DNA from: Chlorobiota bacterium
Lineage (GTDB): Bacteria; Bacteroidota; Ignavibacteria; OLB7
Reading direction: 5' to 3'
Length of the DNA stretch: 64,000 bases
NCBI GenBank assembly: GCA_016700335.1
Contig: CP065014.1
Span: 1,401,001-1,465,000 of the forward strand
The notes under the pieces are model-generated. The model worked only from the letters and a program-made list of their open reading frames with translations. It searched no databases and was not told the origin of the DNA. The first letter of the stretch is position 1; the number at the start of each line of letters is the position of its first letter. Position numbers and translations under genes: made by a program. Of the stretch, positions 26,272-35,833 are shown in pieces.

Positions 26272-28161
26272 TTAATTTAAATTCAAATTTAGATTCTCTT
26301 TATTATCATCATTTGCAACTTTTATATCATCTTTCATTTTGTATTGTAAATGATATAATCTAGAATAAATTCCATTTAAAGCGATTAACTGTTCATGTGT
26401 TCCTGTCTCTTTCAGCTCTCCCTTGTGCATAACTAGTATTCTGTTTGCTTTTCTAATAGTTGAAAGCCTATGAGCAACAACAATTGAAGTTCTTCCATAA
26501 AGTAATTTATCAATTGCAGTTTGTAATTGAACTTCAGTTTCAGTGTCTACATTTGAAGTAGCTTCATCTAAAATTAAAATTTTTGGGTTATAAGCTAAAG
26601 CTCTAGCAAAGGATATTAACTGTTTTTGACCAACAGATAGAGTAGCACCACGTTCTTGAACTGTAGTATTATATCCATCTGATTGCGAATTAACAAAATC
26701 AGAAATTCCAACTGTTTCGGCAGCTAGTTTCATCTCAATTTCTTTAACTTTATCATTATTTAAAGTTATGTTTTCTTTAATATTTCCTCTAAACAAAAAA
26801 ACATCTTGCATAACAAGTGCAATATCATTCCTTAGGTCTGAACTATTTATACTATTAATTTCTCTTCCATCAATTTTTACAGATCCAGATTTATAATCAT
26901 AAAATTTTAAAAGAATGTTAATTATTGAAGTTTTACCAGCACCAGTTGCACCAACAATTGCAATAGTTTCACCCTTGTTTACTTTGAAAGACAAATTATG
27001 CACAATTTCGCGTTCACCATCATAACTAAAACTAACGTTATCAAATTCAACAGTTCCATCTACAATTTTAAAAGGTTCGTAATTATCAGGTTCTTTGATA
27101 ACTGAATTGTTATCTAATAATTCAAAAATTCTTTCACTACTTGCCATAGTGCTTTGTAAGTTATCGAATCTATCAGTTAAATCTCTAATGGGTCTAAAAA
27201 ACATCTCTGTATATTGAAAAAAAGCAAAGAATACACCAAATGTAATAGCTTGACTTTCTTCAGTTGAAAAAAGGTTTTTGAACATTTGAATCATTCCAAA
27301 ATCAGGATTTCCTAGAATCAACATTTTACCTCCAAACCATATAATTAACCCAATTGCTAAAGCTGATATAAATTCAATAATTGGAAAAAATATAGAATAA
27401 TTAAGTACTGTTTTAATCATAGTTTTTTTATACTCAGTATTAATAACATCAAATTTTTTATTAGAATTCTCCTCTTGACCAAATAATTTAACTGTTAATA
27501 CTCCAGTAATATTTTCATTTAAAAATGAATTAATTTTAGCTAATTGAATTCTAGTAATTGAGTAAAGTTTTCTAAAAATTTTACTGAAATATACATTTAT
27601 TAACAGTGTACTAACAAGAGCACCAATAGTTATAAAACTTAATTTTACTGAAATCGAAAACATTAAAATTGAAATTGTTATTAAGGTAAAAATATTAGCG
27701 GCAATCATTACCATACCAGAAGAAAAAAATTCATTTAATGTTTCAACATCACTCGTAACTCGAGTTACAAGTCGTCCAACAGGTGTTGTGTCATAATACC
27801 TTAGAGATAAAATTTGAAGTTTGTCATGTAGTTGCATTCTAATTTTATGAATAGTATCTTGACCAATTGATTGCATTTTGATCATAAGTAAATAATTTAA
27901 AAATCCATAACTTATAAGCATTACTAGAATAAAAATAGTAATCCAAATCAATCCAACAAAATTATTTTTTAAAATGTAATTATCAATTGCAATTTTTATT
28001 AAATATGGTCTGAAAGCATTAAAAGCAGAAACTATTATTGCTAAAACTGTTAACCAAACTAATTTATTTTTCTGTGGTTTGAGATAAGTTAAAATTCTAT
28101 AGAACATGTTTTTATCAAAACCATTATTCTGTTTTAATTTTTCTTCGTTCTTAATTGACAT
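26272..28161 (-). CDS. ABC exporter, fused permease/ATPase (MsbA/multidrug type)
   Basis: A half-size type IV ABC exporter, expected to act as a homo- or heterodimer at the inner membrane. Six membrane helices occupy roughly residues 30-330 and the nucleotide-binding domain the rest, with Walker A GATGAGKTS near 403, signature LSVGQKQ near 502, Walker B ILILDEATS near 525 and the switch AHRLST near 560. Length (629 aa) is normal. Lipid and drug export are both possible; the sequence alone does not distinguish them. The flavoprotein gene lies 114 bp upstream on the same strand. Confidence 0.92.
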   Translation of the reverse strand: MSIKNEEKLKQNNGFDKNMFYRILTYLKPQKNKLVWLTVLAIIVSAFNAFRPYLIKIAIDNYILKNNFVGLIWITIFILVMLISYGFLNYLLMIKMQSIGQDTIHKIRMQLHDKLQILSLRYYDTTPVGRLVTRVTSDVETLNEFFSSGMVMIAANIFTLITISILMFSISVKLSFITIGALVSTLLINVYFSKIFRKLYSITRIQLAKINSFLNENITGVLTVKLFGQEENSNKKFDVINTEYKKTMIKTVLNYSIFFPIIEFISALAIGLIIWFGGKMLILGNPDFGMIQMFKNLFSTEESQAITFGVFFAFFQYTEMFFRPIRDLTDRFDNLQSTMASSERIFELLDNNSVIKEPDNYEPFKIVDGTVEFDNVSFSYDGEREIVHNLSFKVNKGETIAIVGATGAGKTSIINILLKFYDYKSGSVKIDGREINSINSSDLRNDIALVMQDVFLFRGNIKENITLNNDKVKEIEMKLAAETVGISDFVNSQSDGYNTTVQERGATLSVGQKQLISFARALAYNPKILILDEATSNVDTETEVQLQTAIDKLLYGRTSIVVAHRLSTIRKANRILVMHKGELKETGTHEQLIALNGIYSRLYHLQYKMKDDIKVANDDNKENLNLNLN

Positions 28162-28275
28162 ATTTTGAAATAGAAATTTGTACTTTATTAATCATAATTT
28201 GTTTTCATTAAAAAAAAATGAAATTTATCATATTAGGAATTATTGCAAAAATTTAAATAAATAAAATTATTTAAA

Positions 28276-29223
28276 TTATTTTTGAAATTTATTAAATGTA
28301 TTGTTTAATTCCGAAATCATTGATATAACTACTTCTTCAGCTGTAATTACACTTTTTATTAACCCTGAAATTTGACCTGCTTCAAGTTCACCTTCATTCA
28401 AATCACCTTCAAATATCCCCCTCATTTCTCGTTTATTTTCAAGCAAAGATATTAATTCTTCCTTTGTTGCACCATTTGATTCTGCAATTAATATTTTATT
28501 AACGAATTCATTTTTAATAAATCTTACAGGTATAACTTTTTTTAATGCAAGAACTGTAGATGTATCATCACAGTTTAATATTGCATTTTTAAAATTAATG
28601 TGAGATGAGGATTCAACAGTTGCAGCAAATCTTGTACCAACTTGAACTCCTTCAGCTCCAAGCATAAAAGCAGCACCCATTGCTCTTCCGTCTGCAATTC
28701 CACCTGCTGCAATTACAGGTATATTTACTGCATCAACTACTTGAGGAATTAAACACATAGTGGTAATTTCATCAATACCATTATGTCCTCCTGCTTCGAA
28801 ACCTTCGGCAACAATTGCATTACATCCAGCATCTTCACACTTTTTTGCTTGAATAACATTAGAAACTACATGCACAACTAATATTGAATGTTCAATTAAT
28901 CTTTTAGTAAATTTCAATGGAGATCCTGCTGAAGTAAATACAATTGTAACATTTGATTCAATAACAGTGTCAATTAATTTTTCAATATCTCCTCTAATTA
29001 AGGGTATGTTTACTCCAAAAGGATTTGATGTTTCTGCTTTTGTTTTATTAATATGTTCTTTGAGTAATTCGGGCTTCATAGATCCAGCACCAATTAATCC
29101 TAATGCACCAGCATTGGAAGATGCTGAAGCTAATTTATGACCACTAGTCCAAACCATACCAGCTTGAATTATTGGGTATTTAATTTTGAAAAGTTCAGTT
29201 ATCTTAGTATTTATTAAATTCAT
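28276..29223 (-). CDS. Nitronate monooxygenase / FabK-like FMN flavoprotein
   Basis: A TIM-barrel FMN enzyme of the NPD family. N-terminal YPIIQAGM, the catalytic-His block AEGFEAGGHNG and the phosphate-binding run IPVIAAGGIADGRAM followed by GVQVGTRF are all present. Length is 315 aa. Members include nitronate monooxygenases and the FabK enoyl-ACP reductase, which these motifs do not separate. No other fatty-acid synthesis gene is adjacent. ATG start. Confidence 0.88.
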   Translation of the reverse strand: MNLINTKITELFKIKYPIIQAGMVWTSGHKLASASSNAGALGLIGAGSMKPELLKEHINKTKAETSNPFGVNIPLIRGDIEKLIDTVIESNVTIVFTSAGSPLKFTKRLIEHSILVVHVVSNVIQAKKCEDAGCNAIVAEGFEAGGHNGIDEITTMCLIPQVVDAVNIPVIAAGGIADGRAMGAAFMLGAEGVQVGTRFAATVESSSHINFKNAILNCDDTSTVLALKKVIPVRFIKNEFVNKILIAESNGATKEELISLLENKREMRGIFEGDLNEGELEAGQISGLIKSVITAEEVVISMISELNNTFNKFQK

Positions 29224-29394
29224 GTTAATTTATTTTTTTTAATTTAAAAATAATATGCAATTTACTACTTCATTAAATTAAATTCTATTTTATTGATTTA
29301 GAAACTTATTTATTTTTAAATTCTTCATTTAACAAGTGGAAATTAATTTAGATGAATTAAATTTAATTTAAAGTAAAATAGTTCTATTATTATT

Positions 29395-29402
29395 TAAATT
29401 TG
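29395..29402 (+). promoter_or_regulatory. Candidate -7 box of the IgGFc-domain protein gene
   Basis: TAAATTTG matches TAnnTTTG 22 nt before the ATG at 29425, in a 201-bp divergent intergenic region. The -33 element is not evident. Confidence 0.35.
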
Positions 29403-29424
29403 ATTTTAAACAAATATAATATTT

Positions 29425-32385
29425 ATGAAGAGAGTTTGTTTTATTATGATTGTATTTTTGTTTGTAAGCCAATCATTATACACACAGCAAACAAGAAATA
29501 GGTTAGATAACAGAGGTAAAAAATTCTTTGTTGCATTTTTACATATACATGGAGCTGGAAATGGGAGTGGAAATCCGAGAGATGAATATTTCTCTCAATT
29601 CGCAATTTCTATCTCTTGTGAAAAACCAACGAAAGGAAAATTAAAATATTTATTTTCTAATACAAGTGTAGACATTACAATACCTCAAGCAAATAAGTCA
29701 GTTAGATTTAATTTAGATACTTTTAAGCTACTTCTGCCAAATCCTTTTGAAGAACCAATTTCAAATAAAACTTTGTTAGTTGAATTTGATGACGAAGTTA
29801 CTTTGCAAGCAATTAATACAATGAGGTGGAGCAGTGATGCTTTTTTAGCATTACCTGTAGAAGTATTGGGAAATGATAATTATGTATTATCTTATCCTAG
29901 TACAATTTCTACTGATCCTAGAAATGATAGATTGAATATAGCAGATTGGAGATCACAATTTGCTGTGATTGGATCTGAAGACAGCACTAAAGTTACAATT
30001 ATACCCTCAACAGAGATTAATGGAATTAGAAATAGTTTTGTAATAAATTTAAATGCTGGGGAAATATTTTTTGCAAAAGCTGGTAGTCTTGCTTTGGCAC
30101 TAGCAGGTACAGATGTAAGTGGAACAAGGGTAATAAGTGATAAACCAGTTGTAGTGTATGGAAGTCATCAAAGAACAAATATCCCATTTAACCAGTCAAG
30201 TGGTAGAGACCATTTAGTTGAACAAATGATTCCTGTTAAACACTGGGCATTAGGTTCTATAGCTACTCCATTTAATCAAGTCCCAAAGTCTTCACCTGAT
30301 CAAGATTTTATGAGGATTATTGCATCTGAAGATAGTACATTAATTGCTTTGGATAGTATTCCAGTTAGAATAATTAATAAAGGTGAAATTGGCGTAGTTC
30401 CACTTAATAATACTGAAATTATTACAACTAATAAGCCTGTAATGATAGCACAATATCATAACTCGTCTGTTGATGAAAAGGAAATTAGAATTGAAACAGA
30501 TACCTTAGGAGATCCATTTTATACATTAACATTTGCACGAGAACAATTTGATTCAATCTATACATTCAATAGCTTTTCTTCAGTTGAATTCAGAGAACAT
30601 TATATTAATATTGCAATTCCAACTGAAAGAATTAAAACAATTGTTTTAGACGGTTCCTCTGTTAATGAATCAAGTTTTAAAAGAATTAAAAAAACAAGTT
30701 ATAGCTATGCACAAATAAAAGTAAATAGTGGTTCTCATCATATACATGCTGCTAGCCCATTTGCATTGCAAATTTATGGATATGGTGGTTACAATTCTTA
30801 TGGATACCCTGGTGGAATTGTGTTAGATACAATTTTTAAAGACCATACTCCACCATTAATTAATTTTGTTGATAGTTGTTTGTCTTTAATTGGTAATGGA
30901 TTAGATTCTACATTTAATGATTTTGGAATTGAATCAATTTCACTTCTTCCAGAATCACAAAATGTAAAAATTAATGTACCTAAGTTTAAAAAAGGTGAAA
31001 AAAATGTTCCTTTTTATATTGGTTTAACAAACCCATATGAAGATGGTTTAGCAATTGTAAAAGTTGTTGATACTGCTGGTTTGGATAACCAATTATCTAA
31101 AAAGGTTAAAGGGTTTACTCTAGGTTTCGATAAAGAACCTATTAAATATAAATATGATACTTTAGCCTCTTTATCCGGGTTGAAATTTTGTAGAACTATT
31201 ATCATTAAAAATTATGGTGCATTTGATCAGACATTAACAAAAATTAACTTTCAAAATATAAATAATGAACTTTCGATTAATGCAGCTTTGCCAGTAACAT
31301 TAAAACCAAATGAAGATTTTAAATTTGAAATATGTTATCAACATATTGGTGATACTTCATTTATTGCGGAACTTTCTATAGGAAATGATTGTATTGTTAG
31401 ACCCATAATTGAAATACCAATTTATAGTGCATTAGATACTTTAAATCCAAAGTTATCAATCAATCCAGATCCATGTAAAATATCACCAGAACTTGTTATA
31501 GGAGAATTTTATGCAATCAATTCTGGGATTTCAGAAATAAAGTTTTTAGAACTTTCAAACGCTAATGTTGAATTAATGCCAAACCGTTTTCCAGAAAAAT
31601 TAATTATAGTAAAATTTGTTCGTAAAAATATTCGTGAAGATATCATTTATAAAGTTGTTGTTAAAGATTTGGTAGGGAATACTACATTTTACTCCGATAC
31701 AATTGGAGGATTTACAATTTCATCTACAACTTTAAGCAATAAACTTGTTGGATCTGATAATGTTGTTCCTTTTAACTTCAAAGAAGGAATAGTTGGATTA
31801 AAACAATGTGATACCATAATTTTTAAAAATTATGGATTAAAAACTGTTTCCATTTCGAATTTAAGATTAAAATTTAATGTTGATTTTTCAATACCACCTA
31901 TTCAATATCCAATTTTATTAAATCCAGGAGAAAGTATAAATTTAGTTCTTTGCTCAGCCCCAATGGGAAAAGGTTTGTACACAGATACAGTTCTAATTGA
32001 TTTTGCTTGTGGTGGATTTCAAGATAGAATTCCTTTAAATGTAAATTTATTGGCGTTTAATTCTAATTCAAAAGATAATTGTGGGAATGAAATTAATGTA
32101 TCTATTGGAGGATTTATTAAAGAAGATTTTTTAATGACACCAACTCCAAACCCAACTATTGGAGATATTAGTGTATTCCTAGGTTTAAAAGAAGATAATT
32201 TGATAAGTATTAATATAACCGATTTAAGTAGTAATTATATTCATCAAATGGAAAGTAGTGCTTATTTTCGCGCAGGAATAAATAAAATAAAAATTGATTT
32301 AAGTAAATATGATTCTGGTAATTACTTATTAAGTTTTATACTAAAAGATAAACTTCTTATTCAAAAAATTACAATTAAGAAATAA
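29425..32385 (+). CDS. IgGFc-binding N-terminal domain protein with T9SS sorting domain
   Basis: Signal peptide (FLFVSQSLYTQQ). Residues about 30-460 match the IgGFc-binding protein N-terminal domain: KKFFVAFLH, SDAFLALPVEVLGNDNYVLSYPS, a SQFAVIGSEDSTKVTI block, GTRVISDKPVVVYGSHQ and the DHLVEQMIPVKHW block. Two further beta-sandwich modules of the choice-of-anchor/ASH type follow (each with KFCRTIIIKNYG or KQCDTIIFKNYG), then a type-A T9SS signal beginning TPTPNPTIGD. Likely a surface-bound adhesion or structural protein. The name comes from an animal protein; IgG binding is not implied. Confidence 0.87.
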   Translation: MKRVCFIMIVFLFVSQSLYTQQTRNRLDNRGKKFFVAFLHIHGAGNGSGNPRDEYFSQFAISISCEKPTKGKLKYLFSNTSVDITIPQANKSVRFNLDTFKLLLPNPFEEPISNKTLLVEFDDEVTLQAINTMRWSSDAFLALPVEVLGNDNYVLSYPSTISTDPRNDRLNIADWRSQFAVIGSEDSTKVTIIPSTEINGIRNSFVINLNAGEIFFAKAGSLALALAGTDVSGTRVISDKPVVVYGSHQRTNIPFNQSSGRDHLVEQMIPVKHWALGSIATPFNQVPKSSPDQDFMRIIASEDSTLIALDSIPVRIINKGEIGVVPLNNTEIITTNKPVMIAQYHNSSVDEKEIRIETDTLGDPFYTLTFAREQFDSIYTFNSFSSVEFREHYINIAIPTERIKTIVLDGSSVNESSFKRIKKTSYSYAQIKVNSGSHHIHAASPFALQIYGYGGYNSYGYPGGIVLDTIFKDHTPPLINFVDSCLSLIGNGLDSTFNDFGIESISLLPESQNVKINVPKFKKGEKNVPFYIGLTNPYEDGLAIVKVVDTAGLDNQLSKKVKGFTLGFDKEPIKYKYDTLASLSGLKFCRTIIIKNYGAFDQTLTKINFQNINNELSINAALPVTLKPNEDFKFEICYQHIGDTSFIAELSIGNDCIVRPIIEIPIYSALDTLNPKLSINPDPCKISPELVIGEFYAINSGISEIKFLELSNANVELMPNRFPEKLIIVKFVRKNIREDIIYKVVVKDLVGNTTFYSDTIGGFTISSTTLSNKLVGSDNVVPFNFKEGIVGLKQCDTIIFKNYGLKTVSISNLRLKFNVDFSIPPIQYPILLNPGESINLVLCSAPMGKGLYTDTVLIDFACGGFQDRIPLNVNLLAFNSNSKDNCGNEINVSIGGFIKEDFLMTPTPNPTIGDISVFLGLKEDNLISINITDLSSNYIHQMESSAYFRAGINKIKIDLSKYDSGNYLLSFILKDKLLIQKITIKK

Positions 32386-32446
32386 TTTCTATTTCTAAAA
32401 AAATATTACTTTAATTATAAAATTAAAAAACAAACAACATTTTATC

Positions 32447-32779
32447 TTGGGAAACACATTTTTATTAGCTTTTGCTTCACCTCCAGGTGCTGGAGGTACT
32501 CAAAGCGCAATTCCGACATTTGTTATGTTCGGAGCAATTATACTTATTATGTATTTGATGGTTATTAGACCTCAACAAAAGAGATTGAAAGAACAACAGA
32601 ACTTAATATCATCTGCTAAAAGAGGTGATAAAGTAGTTTTAAGTGGTGGAATTCATGGGACTATTTTTGAAGTAGAAGAAGGTACTATTTTAGTTGAAGT
32701 TGCTAAAAATACTCAAATACGATTCAATAAAGCATCTATTCAATCAATTGTAAAAAGTGAGATTGAGAGTAAGAGTTAA
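32447..32779 (+). CDS. yajC: Preprotein translocase subunit YajC
   Basis: Auxiliary membrane component of the Sec/YidC machinery. A short N-terminus is followed by one membrane helix ending in the signature MVIRPQQKR, then the conserved soluble part with RGDKVVLSGGIHGTI. Length (110 aa) is typical. The start is TTG; the first in-frame ATG is inside the membrane helix and would truncate it. secD/secF are not adjacent. Confidence 0.95.
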   Translation: MGNTFLLAFASPPGAGGTQSAIPTFVMFGAIILIMYLMVIRPQQKRLKEQQNLISSAKRGDKVVLSGGIHGTIFEVEEGTILVEVAKNTQIRFNKASIQSIVKSEIESKS

Positions 32780-32801
32780 TTCTTAAGTTATATATTACGA
32801 A

Positions 32802-32835
32802 CAAGATTCTAAATTTTATTTAGAATTTTGTTTGT
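32802..32835. terminator. Candidate bidirectional terminator
   Basis: A 12-bp inverted repeat (32802-32813 with 32819-32830, core ATTCTAAA/TTTAGAAT, one G-U pair) with a 5-nt loop lies 22 bp after yajC and before the end of the converging PorV-like gene. The stem is AT-rich and the T tail short, so it may be weak. Confidence 0.5.
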
Positions 32836-32857
32836 ATAATTAGAAGATTTTAAAATA

Positions 32858-33880
32858 TCATTTTTTTAAGAACTTGTCTTCCTCTAATGTTAACCTTAAT
32901 GAAATTCTATGAGTAGCTCCAAAGCCTGATAGATCTTCATTCTCCTTTGTAAAAGCATAGTCTATATTTAATTTTGGTAGCTTTATACCAGCTCCAATAG
33001 TTAGTTGTTTATTCTCAGAATATCCTATTCTACCAAAAATTTTATCATTATAAGCATATTCTAAACCTAAAGAAGGATCTAAAGAAGCAATTCCTAAATC
33101 TATTTGTGACGTCAATTTTCTTCCTTCAAATCTAAAATTTCCATCAATTGTAGGCATCAGATTATGTTTATCATTTATAGAATATTTAAATGAAGTGCCT
33201 ATCTTTAAAGATGGTACAATAAACTCTTGAGATCCTGTACTCCAAGTTAATAATGATTTTGTTGCATCATTTAAGGTAGCTCCAATTTTCAAATTGTCAA
33301 TAGGTGTATAAAGTGCACTTAAATCAAAACCAATACCATATGCTGAATTTTCAAGAATTGATTTATACATCAATTTTAAATTTGCTCCAAAGGCAATTTT
33401 ACTATCATATTTTTTAGAATATGAAAATATAAAACCCCAGTTTGATGCATTCCCTAAAACAATTTTAGAAGGATCAATTCTGTCTTCATCATCTAATTTA
33501 CCATTACCATTAACATCAATTAGAGCATTCCTAGAATCTTTAATTCCGTCCAAGCCTAATCTAATTGCACTAAAAGCTAAAGTTTGGTCTGAGCTTAATG
33601 GATAAGCAATACCTGCGTAATCATAATTTATTTGACCAGAAAATCTAGATTCATGAAGAATTGAAATTTGAGGATAATTAATTTGAACTAAAGCTGCAGG
33701 ATTAAAATAACCAGCAGTAACATCATCACTAAATGCAGTACCAGTACCCCCTAAACCAGCAGATCTACCACCAACACCTGTAGATAGATAATCTCCAGCA
33801 TATTTTGCATTTACAAAACCTTGAGAGTAAACAAAATAATTGCTACTTAATATTAAAACCAAAAGCAAAGTTAATTTCAT
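32858..33880 (-). CDS. PorV/PorQ-family outer-membrane protein
   Basis: Signal peptide (to about residue 20), then the PorV/PorQ-like N-terminal signature YLSTGVGGRSAGLGGTGTAFSDD followed by FNPAAL, and a FadL-type series of strands to the C-terminus. PorV-like proteins serve the type IX secretion system as shuttle or attachment factors, which fits the several T9SS cargo genes here. An insertion near residues 123-137 (DVNGNGKLDDEDRID) looks like an EF-hand/dockerin calcium loop. It ends an apparent operon rpe / propeller protein / this gene. T9SS function is inferred. Confidence 0.82.
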   Translation of the reverse strand: MKLTLLLVLILSSNYFVYSQGFVNAKYAGDYLSTGVGGRSAGLGGTGTAFSDDVTAGYFNPAALVQINYPQISILHESRFSGQINYDYAGIAYPLSSDQTLAFSAIRLGLDGIKDSRNALIDVNGNGKLDDEDRIDPSKIVLGNASNWGFIFSYSKKYDSKIAFGANLKLMYKSILENSAYGIGFDLSALYTPIDNLKIGATLNDATKSLLTWSTGSQEFIVPSLKIGTSFKYSINDKHNLMPTIDGNFRFEGRKLTSQIDLGIASLDPSLGLEYAYNDKIFGRIGYSENKQLTIGAGIKLPKLNIDYAFTKENEDLSGFGATHRISLRLTLEEDKFLKK

Positions 33881-33904
33881 AAAACAAAAGAATATAATTT
33901 TATA

Positions 33905-34837
33905 CTAATCTAAAAATAATTTAAAAATTGAAAAAGGTAATTCTTGTTGCACTACAACCGAGCTCAATCTACCATAATAGTATAGATGTGGTTTTGTCTT
34001 TAAAGGACTCTCTTCAGATAATGTAAAGTATCCGTTATTATCACTACTAAAACAGAGTGACTCTCCTTGAGGCTCTAATGTATACGGCAAAGATAAAGGG
34101 TTTTTCTTAAATGTATTTTCCAATGATTCTGAAATTGTACGCGACCAATAATATATTTGATTGTAATTTTTAATTATAATCTCTTTACCATTTGATGATA
34201 TATCTCCTCCAACTATACTTGACATATTTAAAGTTGAAATTAATTTTAAAGTATCAACCTTACCTATTGATTGAGGATATTTCCATCTGTAAACATTTAC
34301 ATTTGTTTCTCTTTTAGAGACTATTATTAAGTCTTTAGTTAAAGGATCTAACATTAATGTTTCAGCATCTCTTTTCCCATCTGGATAAACAAATGATAAC
34401 TTATCAACTTGAGAAATACTAACATCTTTAGGTGATTGACTGGATAAAAAAGTTGGTTCTATAAATCTATAGACATATTTTATTTCATATTGAGAATTGT
34501 TGTCTCCTATTTCTCCAATATAAATATATTCTTTTGATGGATCAGGTCCTGATCCAATAGTGATATCTTCCCAATCTCTATTAGTTAAATCATAAAGATT
34601 TATACTTCCAAGGAATTTGCCATTAATATTTATAGCGAAAACTTTGGGTTCTCCACCTGAATCATTATGAGTAAATAGGACATCTTTACTAATACTACTT
34701 GCATCTAAACCAGATGCTTCATTTATAGAAACATTATCTAGAATACCTTTATCTTGAACTTGACTAAACTTAGGTTGAGTAAATGAACTATTATAAATAA
34801 AATAGAAAGATATAAATAATAAATAAAAATGTTTCAT
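33905..34837 (-). CDS. Secreted hypothetical protein, probable beta-propeller
   Basis: Signal peptide (ISFYFIYNSSFTQ) followed by a region with NEASGLDAS, LFTHNDSGGEP, WEDITIG and IYIGEIGDN, features seen in secreted propeller-like proteins of unknown function, and later DAETLMLDP and EPQGESLCF. No enzyme motif can be assigned. It lies 47 bp after rpe and 24 bp before the PorV-like gene on the same strand, so it is probably co-transcribed. No T9SS sorting domain is visible. Confidence 0.7.
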   Translation of the reverse strand: MKHFYLLFISFYFIYNSSFTQPKFSQVQDKGILDNVSINEASGLDASSISKDVLFTHNDSGGEPKVFAININGKFLGSINLYDLTNRDWEDITIGSGPDPSKEYIYIGEIGDNNSQYEIKYVYRFIEPTFLSSQSPKDVSISQVDKLSFVYPDGKRDAETLMLDPLTKDLIIVSKRETNVNVYRWKYPQSIGKVDTLKLISTLNMSSIVGGDISSNGKEIIIKNYNQIYYWSRTISESLENTFKKNPLSLPYTLEPQGESLCFSSDNNGYFTLSEESPLKTKPHLYYYGRLSSVVVQQELPFSIFKLFLD

Positions 34838-34884
34838 TTAAAGAGATTTAATATAAATAATAATTAAAAACTAAATACAAATAT

Positions 34885-35562
34885 TTAGAACATAGAACAG
34901 ATATCCCTCATATTTTTCATTGTATCAATAGGATTTATAGTATCAAAAATTCCACTTCCACTAACAATTATATCAGCTCCAGCTTCATATACAGTTTTAA
35001 TATTATCTAATTTAACACCTCCATCAATTTCAATCAAGCAATTAAAATTTCCTGAATAATCAATCATTTCTCTTACTTTTTTAATTCTTTTAATTACGTT
35101 TGGAATAAATGCTTGTCCTCCAAATCCTGGTTCAACCGACATTAGTAATACAACATCAACATATGGAATAATTTCTTCAATTGTATTTAATGAGGTTGCT
35201 GGATTTAATGTAACTCCTGCTTTACAACCAGACATTTTAATGTAATTAATTGTTCTGTATAAGTGAATTGATGATTCAACATGAATTGTTAATATATCAG
35301 CCCCAGCATTAATATAATCATTAACACTAGTGTCTGGATTTGAAATCATCAAATGGCAATCAAGTGGGAGTGATGAATATTTTTTAAGAGATTTAATTAC
35401 TGGTATTCCAATAGTAATGTTTGGAACAAAATGTCCATCCATTACATCAACGTGCAAATAATCTGCTCCTCCTAATTTAAGCATATCGCATGATTCGCCA
35501 AGTTTGGTGAAATCAGCTGAAAGTATTGAAGGAGAAAGATAAAGCCTTCTAGTTTCTGGCAT
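34885..35562 (-). CDS. rpe: Ribulose-phosphate 3-epimerase
   Basis: Interconverts ribulose 5-phosphate and xylulose 5-phosphate in the pentose phosphate pathway. Family motifs are complete: LSPSILSADF, HVDVMDGHFVPN with metal and catalytic residues, LDCHLMI, VEPGFGGQ and the final EIDGGV. Length (225 aa) is normal. First gene of a likely three-gene minus-strand operon. Confidence 0.96.
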   Translation of the reverse strand: MPETRRLYLSPSILSADFTKLGESCDMLKLGGADYLHVDVMDGHFVPNITIGIPVIKSLKKYSSLPLDCHLMISNPDTSVNDYINAGADILTIHVESSIHLYRTINYIKMSGCKAGVTLNPATSLNTIEEIIPYVDVVLLMSVEPGFGGQAFIPNVIKRIKKVREMIDYSGNFNCLIEIDGGVKLDNIKTVYEAGADIIVSGSGIFDTINPIDTMKNMRDICSMF

Positions 35563-35833
35563 CTATTTATATATAAATTTTTTTACTAAATTACCTCAAA
35601 AAGAATTCTTATAACTCTAATAAAAATAAACAGTTAGTTAGTATCAAATTAATTTTATGTTGAAATTAATCTGTCCAACTTTTTAAAAAAAGTGTAAACT
35701 ATACTTTAATGAAATGAATAAAGATTCAGTAAATTTGCAATATCTTTTTTAATTTTTAAATACAAATAAGTATTATGGTTTAAATGTTGTTAACATTTGA
35801 TTCATAAATAAATCAGTTACTTGTTACTAAGAA

